Shown here: one piece after another, positions 54,637 to 64,000 of the stretch
How positions within the stretch are numbered: the stretch's first letter is position 1
Layout of the letters: each line of letters begins with the position of its first letter
NCBI RefSeq assembly: GCF_006715975.1
Contig: NZ_VFOF01000001.1
Span: 1,767,001 to 1,831,000, forward strand
Source: Zymomonas mobilis
Lineage (GTDB): Bacteria; Pseudomonadota; Alphaproteobacteria; Sphingomonadales; Sphingomonadaceae
Direction: 5' to 3'
Length of the DNA stretch: 64,000 bases
Translations under genes and position numbers: made by a program
Notes under the pieces: generated by a model
What the model saw: the letters and a program-made list of their open reading frames with translations, nothing else
Told to the model about the DNA's origin: nothing
Database searches by the model: none

Positions 54637-55752
54637 ATGACGATAGCGCATGGTTTGCTCCCCGAAGGATTACGAGACCGCCTTCCCCCCCAAGCTGAAG
54701 CAGCTTCCCGCTTGCTGCATCATGTTATTGTAGCCATCAACCGACATGGTTATGAACGGGTATCCCCACCTTTAGCCGAATTCGAAGAAAGTTTGCTTGG
54801 CCGTTTGAAGTCGGCACGCAAACAGGATTTGTTGCGTTTTGTTGACCCTGTTTCACAACGCAGCCTGGCTCTTCGCCCTGATATTACAGGACAGATCGGC
54901 CGCATTGCGACAACCCGATTAAATCATCGTCCACGGCCTTTACGTTTGGCCTATGGTGGCACCGTAATGAAATTACGGGCAACTCAGCTGCGGCCGGAAA
55001 GAGAATTGATGCAGGCTGGTGCCGAGTTAATCGGTAACGATTCAGTCGCTGGGGTCATTGAAATTTTAGGCATGGCCGTCGAGACCTTAAAAATCGCAGG
55101 TGTTGAAAAGATCAGCATTGATCTGACCTTGCCTGATCTGGTTGAAAAACTGGCTGAAACGACGCTGCCGATCGAAGCCTCCAAAAGAGAGAATCTCTTC
55201 ACAGTTCTGGATGCCAAAGATGCAGGTGGTCTGGCCGAACTGAATGCAACGGGATATCGCCCCTTATTGGAAGCTGCGGGCCCGTTTGATCAGGCGATTG
55301 AGAAATTACAACCGATGGCTGAAAAGCTGGGCTTTGCCGATCGATTAAAAGCCCTGAAGACTATTCGGGATTCTCTTGATGAATCTGTGCATGTCACGCT
55401 CGACCCAACCGAACGGCATGGTTTCGAATACCAGACATGGATTGGTTTTTCGTTGTTTGGTTCCGGCATTCTGGGTGAAATTGGTCGCGGTGGCAGCTAT
55501 ACCATTATTCATCAGGATAAACGCGAAGAACAGGCCGTTGGCTTTTCTCTTTATATTGATCCTTTGGTCGATTCCGGTCTGGGACAGAAAAAATCCAGAA
55601 AGCTGTTCTTGCCGTTAGGTCATAATCCAGAACAGGCACGCGATCTGCGTCAGCAAGGCTGGATTACGATTGCAGCCCTTGATGAAGATGATGATCCTGT
55701 TATTCATCAATGCACAGATATTTTAACAAGCGGTGAAATCAAACCGCTCTGA
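54637..55752 (+). CDS. hisZ: ATP phosphoribosyltransferase regulatory subunit HisZ
   Basis: This 371-residue protein has the class II histidyl-tRNA synthetase fold without aminoacylation activity. In organisms with short HisG it joins HisG as the regulatory subunit of the first enzyme of histidine synthesis. LLPEGLRDRLPPQAEAASRL, then DLLRFVDPVSQRSLALRPDI and QIGRIATTRLNHRPRPLRLA are the motif 1/2 remnants, and FSLFGSGILGEIGRGGSYT the C-terminal core. hisG is not in the window. purA follows 62 bases later, as I recall in other alphaproteobacteria. Confidence 0.9.
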   Translation: MTIAHGLLPEGLRDRLPPQAEAASRLLHHVIVAINRHGYERVSPPLAEFEESLLGRLKSARKQDLLRFVDPVSQRSLALRPDITGQIGRIATTRLNHRPRPLRLAYGGTVMKLRATQLRPERELMQAGAELIGNDSVAGVIEILGMAVETLKIAGVEKISIDLTLPDLVEKLAETTLPIEASKRENLFTVLDAKDAGGLAELNATGYRPLLEAAGPFDQAIEKLQPMAEKLGFADRLKALKTIRDSLDESVHVTLDPTERHGFEYQTWIGFSLFGSGILGEIGRGGSYTIIHQDKREEQAVGFSLYIDPLVDSGLGQKKSRKLFLPLGHNPEQARDLRQQGWITIAALDEDDDPVIHQCTDILTSGEIKPL

Positions 55753-55760
55753 TTGAGTGA

Positions 55761-57104
<1,344 letters not shown>

Positions 57105-57120
57105 TCAAAATCTATTTAGG

Positions 57121-57151
57121 AAAAAGCCGGAAGTATCTTCCGGCTTTTTTT
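57121..57151 (+). terminator. Terminator after purA
   Basis: A perfect stem AAAAAGCCGGAAG / CTTCCGGCTTTTT with a TAT loop and extra T residues, 16 bases past purA. Confidence 0.93.
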
Positions 57152-57211
57152 ATGTCTGCTTGGCAGGTTAGCCACGCAGAATTTAGTTTTGAGGAAGGCC
57201 ATCTGAAAGGT

Positions 57212-58033
57212 TTATTTTTCGGCTTCTATTAGAGCCTCTTTTAACCATTCAGGTGTGATGATTTCTTGCCCAGCAGGGATAATGTCCCAATCAGATACAC
57301 GACGTAAAGCAACGGCTATTTGTAAATCGCTATAATAGACTCTGCATTTAGCATCATCCAAGGGCTGTTCTGTCTTGATGACAGCCAGACGACGGTTGAT
57401 TTTTTGCCGCCAATTCATTCGAGCAGTATTTTCCTGACCGACGTAACAACCCTTTGTAAAGCTAACGCCGTTTAATTCACGCGCATTGGCTTCTAGCCAC
57501 AGCGTTTTATCTAACCCTAATTCGGCTTGGCCTTCGGTCACCCCCCATGACAAACGATGTTTTTTCCAGAGCAAACTGGCAGATGGTTTATTTTCAGAAA
57601 CCCTCTCTAACCAGCGGAAACCCAGTTCTGGTAACCTTGGATCATTGAAGGCAGGATGACTATCATCCGGTTTTTCCAGCGACCAATGAACCTCTAAAGT
57701 CGGTTCGATTTCGATAAGAATAGCCCGCCGCAACCGATAGAGCGTTAGTCTCCGAATCAAATTATTGGCAATCGCGGCTTCGCAGTCGATAAGAATCGAC
57801 GAGTCTTCTGCCCATAGAATGAAGTCGTATAAGACTTTTCCTTGGGCTGTAAGCAAAGCCGCCCAGAGAGGCGCGCTCTTCTCCAAGAGAAAAACATCCT
57901 GTGTTACAAGCCCTTGTAGGAAATCAAAGACTTCAGAAGACTTATCTTCTGCCATCGGAGATAAACGGATAACAGACCGATCAGCCAATAAAGTGGCTCT
58001 ATCGGGCATAGTATTATTGTTCGCGGCGCTCAT
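57212..58033 (-). CDS. ygfZ: YgfZ-type folate-binding protein (GcvT-like)
   Basis: This 273-residue protein has the aminomethyltransferase fold of YgfZ/Iba57, which binds tetrahydrofolate and supports Fe-S enzymes such as MiaB. The conserved Cys motif is present as SFTKGCYVGQENTARMNW, with FDFLQGLVTQDVFLLEKS and AALLTAQGKVLYDFILWA earlier. The ATG at 58033 is chosen because the conserved domain begins soon after it, though no ribosome-binding site is evident. It faces pyrC across 43 bases. Confidence 0.87.
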   Translation of the reverse strand: MSAANNNTMPDRATLLADRSVIRLSPMAEDKSSEVFDFLQGLVTQDVFLLEKSAPLWAALLTAQGKVLYDFILWAEDSSILIDCEAAIANNLIRRLTLYRLRRAILIEIEPTLEVHWSLEKPDDSHPAFNDPRLPELGFRWLERVSENKPSASLLWKKHRLSWGVTEGQAELGLDKTLWLEANARELNGVSFTKGCYVGQENTARMNWRQKINRRLAVIKTEQPLDDAKCRVYYSDLQIAVALRRVSDWDIIPAGQEIITPEWLKEALIEAEK

Positions 58034-58076
58034 ATTAGGATAGTAAAAAATTGGCAGACAAAAAGGAAGGCCGCTG

Positions 58077-59417
58077 ATGCTATATGATCTGATTTTAAAA
58101 GGTGGAACGCTCTTTACGCCGGGTGGGCTGGTCTCGAAAGATATTGCTGTAAAGAATGGCAAGATTGCAGCCATCGGAGAATTCCACAAAGATCAGGCAG
58201 ACTCCTTTTTGTCCTGTGATGGATTGACGGTTTTACCAGGGGCGATTGATACACAGGTTCATTTCCGTGAACCCGGATTGGAAGGCAAAGAAGACCTTGC
58301 CAGCGGTAGTAAGGCTGCGGTCATGGGTGGAATCACCGCCGTTTTTGAAATGCCTAATACCAATCCGCCAACGGATACCGCAGAAGCTTTGGCCGACAAA
58401 ATTGCCCGCGCGCATCGCCGGATGTGGTGCGACCATGCCTTCTATATCGGTGCAACCGCCAATAATATTTCGAAATTAGACGAAATCGAAAGCTTGCCCG
58501 GTTGTGCTGGCGTTAAAGTTTTTATGGGATCATCAACCGGAAATTTATTGGTTGATGATGACGAGACCCTGCTTTCTGTTTTGCAATCGGGACGGCGTCG
58601 CGTGGCTATCCATGCCGAAGACGAAGCCCGTTTGAAAGCACGGCAAGAATATCGGGTAGAAGGTGACCCGTCATCCCATCCGGTGTGGCGCGATGATGAA
58701 ACCGCCATGCAGGCAACCAAGCGTATTTTGTCTTTAGCCAAGAAGGCAGGCCGTCCTATCCATATTCTTCACGTAACCACGCCTGAAGAAATGGCTTTGA
58801 TCGCCCAGCATAAAGATATCGCGAGTTGTGAGCTAACGCCGCAACATCTGACCTTAGCCGCTGAAACCGCTTATCCTGAATTGGGTACTTATGCCCAAAT
58901 GAATCCGCCTATCCGTTCTGAAAAGCATCAATCAGGATTATGGGATGCCTTGCAGCAAGGTATCGCCGACGTCATCGGTTCTGATCACGCCCCACATACG
59001 ATTGAAGAAAAACAACGTCCCTACCCTCAATCACCTAGTGGTATGCCAGGTGTTCAGACCTTGCTGCCTTTAATGCTGCATCATGTAGCGGAAGGCCGTT
59101 TAAGCCTTGCACGTTTGGTTGATCTCGTATCATCGGGGCCGCAGCGGTTATTCGGACTGTTGAATAAAGGCCGGATTGCGGTGGGTTATGATGCCGATTT
59201 TTCTATTGTCGATATGAAAGCATCATGGGTCATCGAAAATGAATGGTTGGCTTCCAAATGTGGATGGTCTCCCTTTGCGGGTAAACAATTGAAAGCCAAA
59301 CCCGTTGGCACGATCATTCGAGGTCATCGCGTTATGTGGGAAGGTCAACTTTATGGCGAACCCGCAGGTCGCCCATTGCGTTTTCAGGATAGTGTACGGA
59401 ATGAATTGAAAAAATAG
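58077..59417 (+). CDS. pyrC: Dihydroorotase
   Basis: This 446-residue class I amidohydrolase cyclises carbamoyl-aspartate in pyrimidine synthesis. IDTQVHFREPGLEGKEDLAS carries the first metal ligands (HxR), KVFMGSSTGNLLVDDDE and VAIHAEDEARL are in the middle, and IGSDHAPHTIEEK holds the C-terminal metal Asp and the flanking His. The closing domain continues the amidohydrolase beta-sandwich (NKGRIAVGYDADFSIVD). It is divergent from ygfZ. A 16-bp hairpin follows at 59439-59476. Confidence 0.93.
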   Translation: MLYDLILKGGTLFTPGGLVSKDIAVKNGKIAAIGEFHKDQADSFLSCDGLTVLPGAIDTQVHFREPGLEGKEDLASGSKAAVMGGITAVFEMPNTNPPTDTAEALADKIARAHRRMWCDHAFYIGATANNISKLDEIESLPGCAGVKVFMGSSTGNLLVDDDETLLSVLQSGRRRVAIHAEDEARLKARQEYRVEGDPSSHPVWRDDETAMQATKRILSLAKKAGRPIHILHVTTPEEMALIAQHKDIASCELTPQHLTLAAETAYPELGTYAQMNPPIRSEKHQSGLWDALQQGIADVIGSDHAPHTIEEKQRPYPQSPSGMPGVQTLLPLMLHHVAEGRLSLARLVDLVSSGPQRLFGLLNKGRIAVGYDADFSIVDMKASWVIENEWLASKCGWSPFAGKQLKAKPVGTIIRGHRVMWEGQLYGEPAGRPLRFQDSVRNELKK

Positions 59418-59438
59418 CGGCTTCTATTTTTTGTCCAA

Positions 59439-59476
59439 GGCCAGTTATAATATAGGTAATTATATTGTAACTGGCC
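59439..59476 (+). terminator. 16-bp hairpin after pyrC
   Basis: GGCCAGTTATAATATA and TATATTGTAACTGGCC pair perfectly apart from one T-G pair around GGTAAT, 21 bases past the pyrC stop. The T-tract is weak (TAATCTTTA), so it is a terminator candidate or 3'-end-protecting hairpin. Confidence 0.65.
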
Positions 59477-59809
59477 TAATCTTTACCTTCAATTATCTTC
59501 ATTTCTGTTTAAATCTATAATCAAGTGCTTATAGAAAGCCGCCAGATTCAAGGCTTTTATAAAATAGTCTGGATATTTTTTGAACAAAGGCGGTAGTTAA
59601 AAATTCAGGATATAAATCTGTCACAGCAGATTTATTTTCAAAGTAAAAATTATTGTCGTGATGAAGTGTTTTTTAAATTTTGTTCCAATAATTTTATTTT
59701 TGAAATATTAGCTAGATAAATATGATTCCATCTTTTGATTTATCCTTTTAATATTCTGACAAAACAGCTTTTTATGGTCAGCCCCCTTGCGATTTTAAGG
59801 GGACATACA

Positions 59810-59839
59810 CATTTATGTGGCATATTTGCTACATAAATG
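59810..59839 (+). promoter_or_regulatory. Palindromic hairpin 29 bases upstream of the J-domain gene
   Basis: CATTTATGTGGC and GCTACATAAATG form 12 consecutive pairs with one G-U around the loop ATATTT. It lies 29 bases before the start codon. Either an operator for a dimeric regulator or a leader hairpin affecting translation. Confidence 0.55.
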
Positions 59840-59868
59840 ATTTCAGATAGAGTGGGCTTAAAGACATT

Positions 59869-60804
59869 ATGGCTGATCTTTACGAAAAACTGGGAGTGAC
59901 GCGGAACGCGGACGAGGCGGCTATTAAAAAAGCCTATCGCTCTCTGGCGAAAAAATATCATCCAGATCACAACAAGGATAACCCCCAAGCAGCCGAGCGC
60001 TTTTCCGAAGTATCAGCAGCCTATGATATTTTATCCGATAAAGAAAAACGCGGGCAATATGATCGTGGAGAGATCGATGAACAGGGTAATCCGCGCTTTA
60101 ATGGCGCAGGTGGCTTCGGCGGTGCCGGTGCAGGCGGCAACCGTGGCGGTGGCGGCTTTGGCGGATTCAACTTTGGCGGCGGTGGCGGCGGCGACTTCGG
60201 TGATATTTTCGAAGGTATTTTCGGTGGTGGCGGCGGTGGTCGATCACAACGAGGCGGGTTCGGTGGAAGATCTGCGCCAAAAGGCAGCAATAACCTTTAC
60301 CGCTTAAAGGTTCCTTTTGTGGATGCCGCCACGCTTCATCCTCAACGAATTACATTGGGCGATGGCAAAACGATCGACCTCAAACTACCAGCCGGTGTCG
60401 AAAATGGTACTCAGATGCGTCTAGCGGGCAAAGGACAACCTGGCCCCGGTGGTGCAGGTGATGCGATTGTTACTATTGATATTCAGCCTCATGCGTTTTT
60501 CCAACGCAAGGATGATGACATTATTTTAAATCTGCCAATTTCGCTTGCTGAAGCCGTTGAAGGTGGGAAAGTAAAAGTCCCAACCGCAGAAGGTGCCGTC
60601 ATGGTATCGATTCCAGCCGGTGCCAGCTCGGGAAAAGTCTTACGTCTTAGAGGCAAAGGCTTTCATAAGAAATCCGGTGGGCGTGGAGATGAACTAATCA
60701 CTTTGATGATTACTATCCCCGAAAACGATAGCGACTTGAAGCAATTGATCCAAAAATGGGCAGGAAAAGAGTCCTATAATCCAAGAGCAGCTTTGGGGTT
60801 GTAA
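59869..60804 (+). CDS. DnaJ-class co-chaperone lacking the zinc-finger domain (CbpA-like)
   Basis: This 311-residue protein has an N-terminal J domain ([20 protein letters not shown], with the HPD of [11 protein letters not shown]), a very long glycine/phenylalanine-rich linker at residues about 80-140, and a two-part DnaJ C-terminal substrate-binding domain ([20 protein letters not shown], then [19 protein letters not shown]). The CxxCxGxG zinc fingers are absent, so it is a class II J-protein like CbpA or DnaJ2. It should stimulate DnaK. The hairpin just upstream suggests regulation. Confidence 0.92.
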   Translation: MADLYEKLGVTRNADEAAIKKAYRSLAKKYHPDHNKDNPQAAERFSEVSAAYDILSDKEKRGQYDRGEIDEQGNPRFNGAGGFGGAGAGGNRGGGGFGGFNFGGGGGGDFGDIFEGIFGGGGGGRSQRGGFGGRSAPKGSNNLYRLKVPFVDAATLHPQRITLGDGKTIDLKLPAGVENGTQMRLAGKGQPGPGGAGDAIVTIDIQPHAFFQRKDDDIILNLPISLAEAVEGGKVKVPTAEGAVMVSIPAGASSGKVLRLRGKGFHKKSGGRGDELITLMITIPENDSDLKQLIQKWAGKESYNPRAALGL

Positions 60805-60837
60805 TATCCTAACGATAGTAATGATGTCTAAGATTTT

Positions 60838-60870
60838 AAGACCGGTCGAGATGGCCGGTCTTAATATTTT
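60838..60870 (+). terminator. Terminator after the J-domain gene
   Basis: AAGACCGG and CCGGTCTT form an 8-bp stem with a 9-base loop, followed by AATATTTT, about 30 bases past the stop. Confidence 0.8.
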
Positions 60871-61083
60871 GACAAAACAGAATAGAATAAGGGGTAAATC
60901 CCTCCTCACCCTGTTGTTATTGGACAATAAAATATTTTATTGAGATGAGGTCATTTCAATTCATCTGAATTGAATATTGTAAGTCATCAGGCTGTTGCCA
61001 AATAACTCTATTAAAAATAGTTTTTTCTTTTAGCACCAGTGCGGCGTGATTATCTCTTGTTTAATGATGAACGTTAAGAGACC

Positions 61084-62106
61084 ATGCCGGCAATTATGAC
61101 AGAAGAAAAACAAAACAAGTCGCCGGATCATAAACGACGCAAAAGATATCTATCCATTTTCAGGATTATAAAGCAGGTCATCAGCGGCGTGATTGGCAAT
61201 GGTTTTCCCCATGCCGGTAATTTTGCCTATATGGCCTTGCTAACGCTTTTTCCTTTTATGATTTTGACCATTATCGTGGCCAGTGCCATTGGGCGCGGCA
61301 CAGCTGGTTTTGCGGCTGTTCATTCTTTTCTTTCGGCCTTACCTCCAAATGTTTCTACACAGCTTAGTGGGCCTATTTTTCAGGTATTATCAGCGCGTTC
61401 TGGGTCTTTGATCTGGTGGAGTGCGATTGTCAGCCTATGGTCTGTCAGTGGGTTCATCGCCAGTATTCGAGAGCTTCTTTATCGAACCTATCACATGGAA
61501 CCGCCCACGGCCTTTATCCGCTATCGTCTAGGCGCTATGGCTATCAATATCGGTGCGGTTTTGCTCCTGTTTATTATTTTATCGGTGCAGGTGCTTATTG
61601 CGACTCTTCAAAATATTTTTGCACAGCGTTTTGGCTGGGTCATGCAATATGCAAAGGATGCTTTGCCGCATATTAGCCTTTCCGATAATCTTAATCTGAT
61701 AGATCAGCTTAATCTCATTGGCCTTACTAGTGATCGCATACATGCTTTTTTAGATCATATTACTGTATTTTCTATAGTATCTCGGATTGTTTCAGGTGGG
61801 CTATTATTTTGTGCCCTCTATATTTTGTTTTATTCGATCACCCCGCCCCAATATAGACAAGCCCGCTATTATAAATGGCCAGGGGCTTTTCTTACCGCTT
61901 TTTGGTGGCAGATGGTTACCATGATTCTGCCTATCGCTCTTAATAATATGTTGGATTATAACCGCAGCTATGGCGGGCTTGCGGGCTCGGTCATAGTTTT
62001 GATTTATTTCTGGATCATTGGACTGGGCTTGGTTGTCGGTATTCATTTGAATGCAACACTGGCATTTGACAGGGCAACCTCTGTTGCCCCAAAAAGTAGT
62101 AAATAA
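61084..62106 (+). CDS. YihY/BrkB-family inner-membrane protein
   Basis: This 340-residue polytopic protein has a basic cytoplasmic N-terminus (residues 1-30, DHKRRKRYLS) and six predicted transmembrane segments, including GNFAYMALLTLFPFMILTII, SLIWWSAIVSLWSVSGFIAS, INIGAVLLLFIILSVQVLIA and SVIVLIYFWIIGLGLVVGIH. YihY/BrkB proteins are widespread and of uncertain role (not RNase BN, despite old names). The start could be ATG at 61084 or 61096. fabI follows 20 bases later. Confidence 0.88.
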   Translation: MPAIMTEEKQNKSPDHKRRKRYLSIFRIIKQVISGVIGNGFPHAGNFAYMALLTLFPFMILTIIVASAIGRGTAGFAAVHSFLSALPPNVSTQLSGPIFQVLSARSGSLIWWSAIVSLWSVSGFIASIRELLYRTYHMEPPTAFIRYRLGAMAINIGAVLLLFIILSVQVLIATLQNIFAQRFGWVMQYAKDALPHISLSDNLNLIDQLNLIGLTSDRIHAFLDHITVFSIVSRIVSGGLLFCALYILFYSITPPQYRQARYYKWPGAFLTAFWWQMVTMILPIALNNMLDYNRSYGGLAGSVIVLIYFWIIGLGLVVGIHLNATLAFDRATSVAPKSSK

Positions 62107-62126
62107 TTTTGATAGACGAGGTATGT

Positions 62127-62933
62127 ATGGCCGGATTGATGGATGGGAAAAGAGGACTGATCATGGGGCTTGCCAATGATCGTTCTTTGGCATGGGGAAT
62201 TGCCTGCGCTCTTAAAGAGCAAGGTGCTGAACTGGCTTTCGCATATCAAGGCGATGCCTTAAAAAAACGGGTGCAACCGCTGGCAGAAAAGTTGGGATCA
62301 GATATTCTGATCGACTGTGATGTCAGTGATATGGCGGCAATTGATAACGCTTTTGATAATCTGGCAGAACGTTGGCCAACGATTGATTTTGTGGTTCATG
62401 CCATTGGCTTTTCTGACAAAAATGAACTGCGTGGTCATTTTGCAGATACCAGCCTTGAAAATTTCCAGATGACGATGACGATTTCTGCTTATTCCTTGAT
62501 TGCGGTAACCAGAAAAGCCCGTGACATGATGCCAAATGGCGGTAGCGTTTTGACGCTGACCTATTATGGCGCAGAAAAAGTCATGCCGAATTATAATATT
62601 ATGGGTGTTGCAAAAGCCGCCTTGGAAACCTCGGTAAAATATCTGGCTGCAGATCTTGGTGACCAGAATATTCGGGTTAATGCTATTTCGGCAGGTCCAA
62701 TCCAAACGATGGCAGCCCGTGGCATTGGTGATTTTTCTTATATCCTGAAATGGAATCAGCTGAACACCCCATTGAAGCGGACGGTTTCGATCGAAGAAGT
62801 CGGGAAGTCATCGCTTTATTTACTGTCCGATCTGGCTTCAGGCGTTACGGGCGAAATTCATCATGTGGATGCCGGATATAATATTGTCGGTATGAAGCGC
62901 ATTGATGCGCCAGATATTGTGCTCGCAAAATGA
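62127..62933 (+). CDS. fabI: Enoyl-[acyl-carrier-protein] reductase
   Basis: This 268-residue short-chain dehydrogenase carries out the last reduction of fatty-acid elongation. The cofactor loop is [19 protein letters not shown], and the catalytic Tyr and Lys appear in [20 protein letters not shown], with Tyr-x6-Lys spacing. It is the target class of triclosan-type inhibitors. The ATG at 62127 is chosen over a TTG six codons upstream because GAGG precedes it. Its stop overlaps the aroC ATG (62930-62933), so the two are co-translated. Confidence 0.95.
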   Translation: MAGLMDGKRGLIMGLANDRSLAWGIACALKEQGAELAFAYQGDALKKRVQPLAEKLGSDILIDCDVSDMAAIDNAFDNLAERWPTIDFVVHAIGFSDKNELRGHFADTSLENFQMTMTISAYSLIAVTRKARDMMPNGGSVLTLTYYGAEKVMPNYNIMGVAKAALETSVKYLAADLGDQNIRVNAISAGPIQTMAARGIGDFSYILKWNQLNTPLKRTVSIEEVGKSSLYLLSDLASGVTGEIHHVDAGYNIVGMKRIDAPDIVLAK

Positions 62934-64000
62934 GTTTCAACAGCTTTGGTCACCTCTTCCGCTTTACCAGCTGGGGAGAAAGTCACGGCCCTGCCCTTGG
63001 TGCTGTGGTGGATGGCTGCCCGCCCGGATTGGCCTTGTCTGAAAAAGATATTCAGCCTTGGCTAGACCGCCGGAAACCCGGTTCTTCTCGCTTTACAACG
63101 CAGAGACGTGAAGCGGATGAAGTGAAAATTTTGTCAGGTGTTTTCGAAGGCCAGACAACTGGCACGCCAATCAGCCTGATGATTGAGAATACAGACCAGC
63201 GTTCCCGTGATTACAGTAATGTCGCGCAACAATACCGTCCGGCGCATGGTGATTTCGCCTATGATGCAAAATATGGTTTGCGCGATTATCGCGGTGGTGG
63301 TCGGTCTTCGGCAAGAGAAACAGCCGCCCGTGTTGCCGCCGGTGCTGTAGCAAGGCTAGTCATTCCGGAAGTGAAAATTCAGGGATATCTAGTTGAACTG
63401 GGCGGTGACAAAATTGATCGTCAGGCGTTTGATGAAGCAGAGATCAACAATAATCCTTTTTTCTGCCCTGATAAAAAGGCCGTCGAAAGATGGGAACAAA
63501 TTGTCGATAATGCTCGAAAAGACGGCAATTCTGTTGGTGCCATTGTTGAATGCGTTGCAACGCAGGTAGCTGCAGGCTGGGGGGCGCCCCTTTATGCCAA
63601 ACTGGATTCAGAATTAGCCGCAGCCTGTATGGGCATTAATGCTGTTAAAGGCGTTGAAATCGGCGATGGCTTTGATGCTGCACGGTCAACAGGACGCGAT
63701 AACGCTGATGCGCTGCGCCCTGCCTTAGAAGGACATGGTCAGGCACGTTTCGTATCCAATCATGCAGGCGGTGTGACAGCTGGTATTGCGACAGGACAAC
63801 CGGTTGTTATCCGCTGCGCATTAAAGCCGACCCCTTCTATTCTGTCACCCTTGCCATCGATCAATCGCGATGGTGAGGCGGTAGAGATCAGCACGAAAGG
63901 CCGTCATGACCCTTGTGTCGGTATTCGAGCTGTTCCTGTCGTAGAAGCCATGGTGGCATTAGTTTTGGCAGATCAAAAACTTTTGCATCGCGCCCAGACG
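62930..64000 (+). CDS. aroC: Chorismate synthase, 3' end beyond window
   Basis: This frame opens with ATG at 62930 (overlapping the fabI TGA) and is open to the last base, giving 357 codons; the enzyme normally has about 360, so only the final residues are missing. [21 protein letters not shown] (shown shortened), [20 protein letters not shown] and [18 protein letters not shown] are signatures of the FMN-dependent enzyme that converts EPSP to chorismate. The pathway continues to phenylalanine via the pheA at 43.6 kb. Confidence 0.96.
   Translation, partial: MSFNSFGHLFRFTSWGESHGPALGAVVDGCPPGLALSEKDIQPWLDRRKPGSSRFTTQRREADEVKILSGVFEGQTTGTPISLMIENTDQRSRDYSNVAQQYRPAHGDFAYDAKYGLRDYRGGGRSSARETAARVAAGAVARLVIPEVKIQGYLVELGGDKIDRQAFDEAEINNNPFFCPDKKAVERWEQIVDNARKDGNSVGAIVECVATQVAAGWGAPLYAKLDSELAAACMGINAVKGVEIGDGFDAARSTGRDNADALRPALEGHGQARFVSNHAGGVTAGIATGQPVVIRCALKPTPSILSPLPSINRDGEAVEISTKGRHDPCVGIRAVPVVEAMVALVLADQKLLHRAQT

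Larger units (their letters stand above)
59418..59868. other. Intergenic region between pyrC and the J-domain gene
   Basis: This 451-base stretch holds two strong inverted repeats (59439-59476 and 59810-59839), a six-base CCCCTT/AAGGGG repeat at 59783-59802, and otherwise AT-rich sequence with no ORF that I believe. It must contain the promoter of the co-chaperone gene. A CTTG at about 59786 could suggest a heat-shock -35 element, but I find no convincing matching -10. Confidence 0.45.

Noticed and set aside
60021-60290. 89-codon proline-rich minus-strand frame
   Set aside because: It is the antisense shadow of the glycine/phenylalanine linker of the J-domain protein; the composition simply mirrors the Gly codons.

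Overview
This 64-kb window reads as chromosomal DNA of a sphingomonad-type alphaproteobacterium, and most likely Zymomonas. The strongest species clue is a Tat-exported gluconolactonase at 16.5-17.6 kb that resembles, from memory, the Zymomonas mobilis enzyme. Supporting clues are the moderate G+C content, the AT-rich intergenic gaps, and several gene orders that I recall as common in alphaproteobacteria or sphingomonads: mltA-tim44 facing secB, recG facing mfd, lysC facing ubiG, cpoB-tilS-ftsH, nadD-rsfS-rlmH-envC-ctpA, dciA facing mutY, serC-serA, and ygfZ facing pyrC. None of this was checked by database search. The genus call is an inference; the gene families mostly rest on clear motifs.

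Layout. 0-2.5 kb: a partial lipoprotein lytic transglycosylase (mltA), a possibly broken small exported ORF and a Tim44-domain protein on the minus strand, facing secB. 2.5-8.7 kb: murJ, trpS, a Gly/Trp-rich DUF4136 lipoprotein, anmK (minus) and tyrS. 8.7-14.5 kb: the DNA-repair helicases recG (minus) and mfd (plus). 14.5-18.9 kb: tRNA-Lys(TTT) and folK on the minus strand, then a family-5 uracil-DNA glycosylase, gluconolactonase and an EstB-type serine hydrolase. 19-24.5 kb: the minus-strand cluster lysC-nitronate monooxygenase-ptsP, facing ubiG. 24.6-30.7 kb: a divergent peroxiredoxin, rodZ, cpoB, tilS and ftsH. 30.8-38.1 kb: a small exported protein, proA, nadD, rsfS, rlmH, an EnvC-like factor, ctpA, dsbB and coq7.

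38.1-39.7 kb holds three tandem paralogous exported proteins with conserved cysteines and no function I can name. 39.8-46.2 kb: an aldo/keto reductase, a DsbA-like lipoprotein, dciA, mutY, prephenate dehydratase, a LOG-family protein and an extensin-like lipoprotein. 46.7-51.2 kb: an aspartate:alanine antiporter, aspartate 4-decarboxylase and an exported asparaginase, which together look like a complete asparagine-to-alanine pathway able to generate proton-motive force. 51.5-54.4 kb: a structured leader followed by serC-serA. 54.6-64 kb: hisZ, purA, ygfZ (minus), pyrC, a J-domain co-chaperone with a strong upstream hairpin, a BrkB/YihY membrane protein, fabI, and aroC running off the end.

I see no insertion sequences, prophage, integrase, CRISPR array or classical defence island. 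The content is overwhelmingly core metabolism and envelope biology. The less-explained elements are the three-paralog cluster, the asparagine/aspartate module, the divergent peroxiredoxin, and several unexplained long inverted repeats in leaders.
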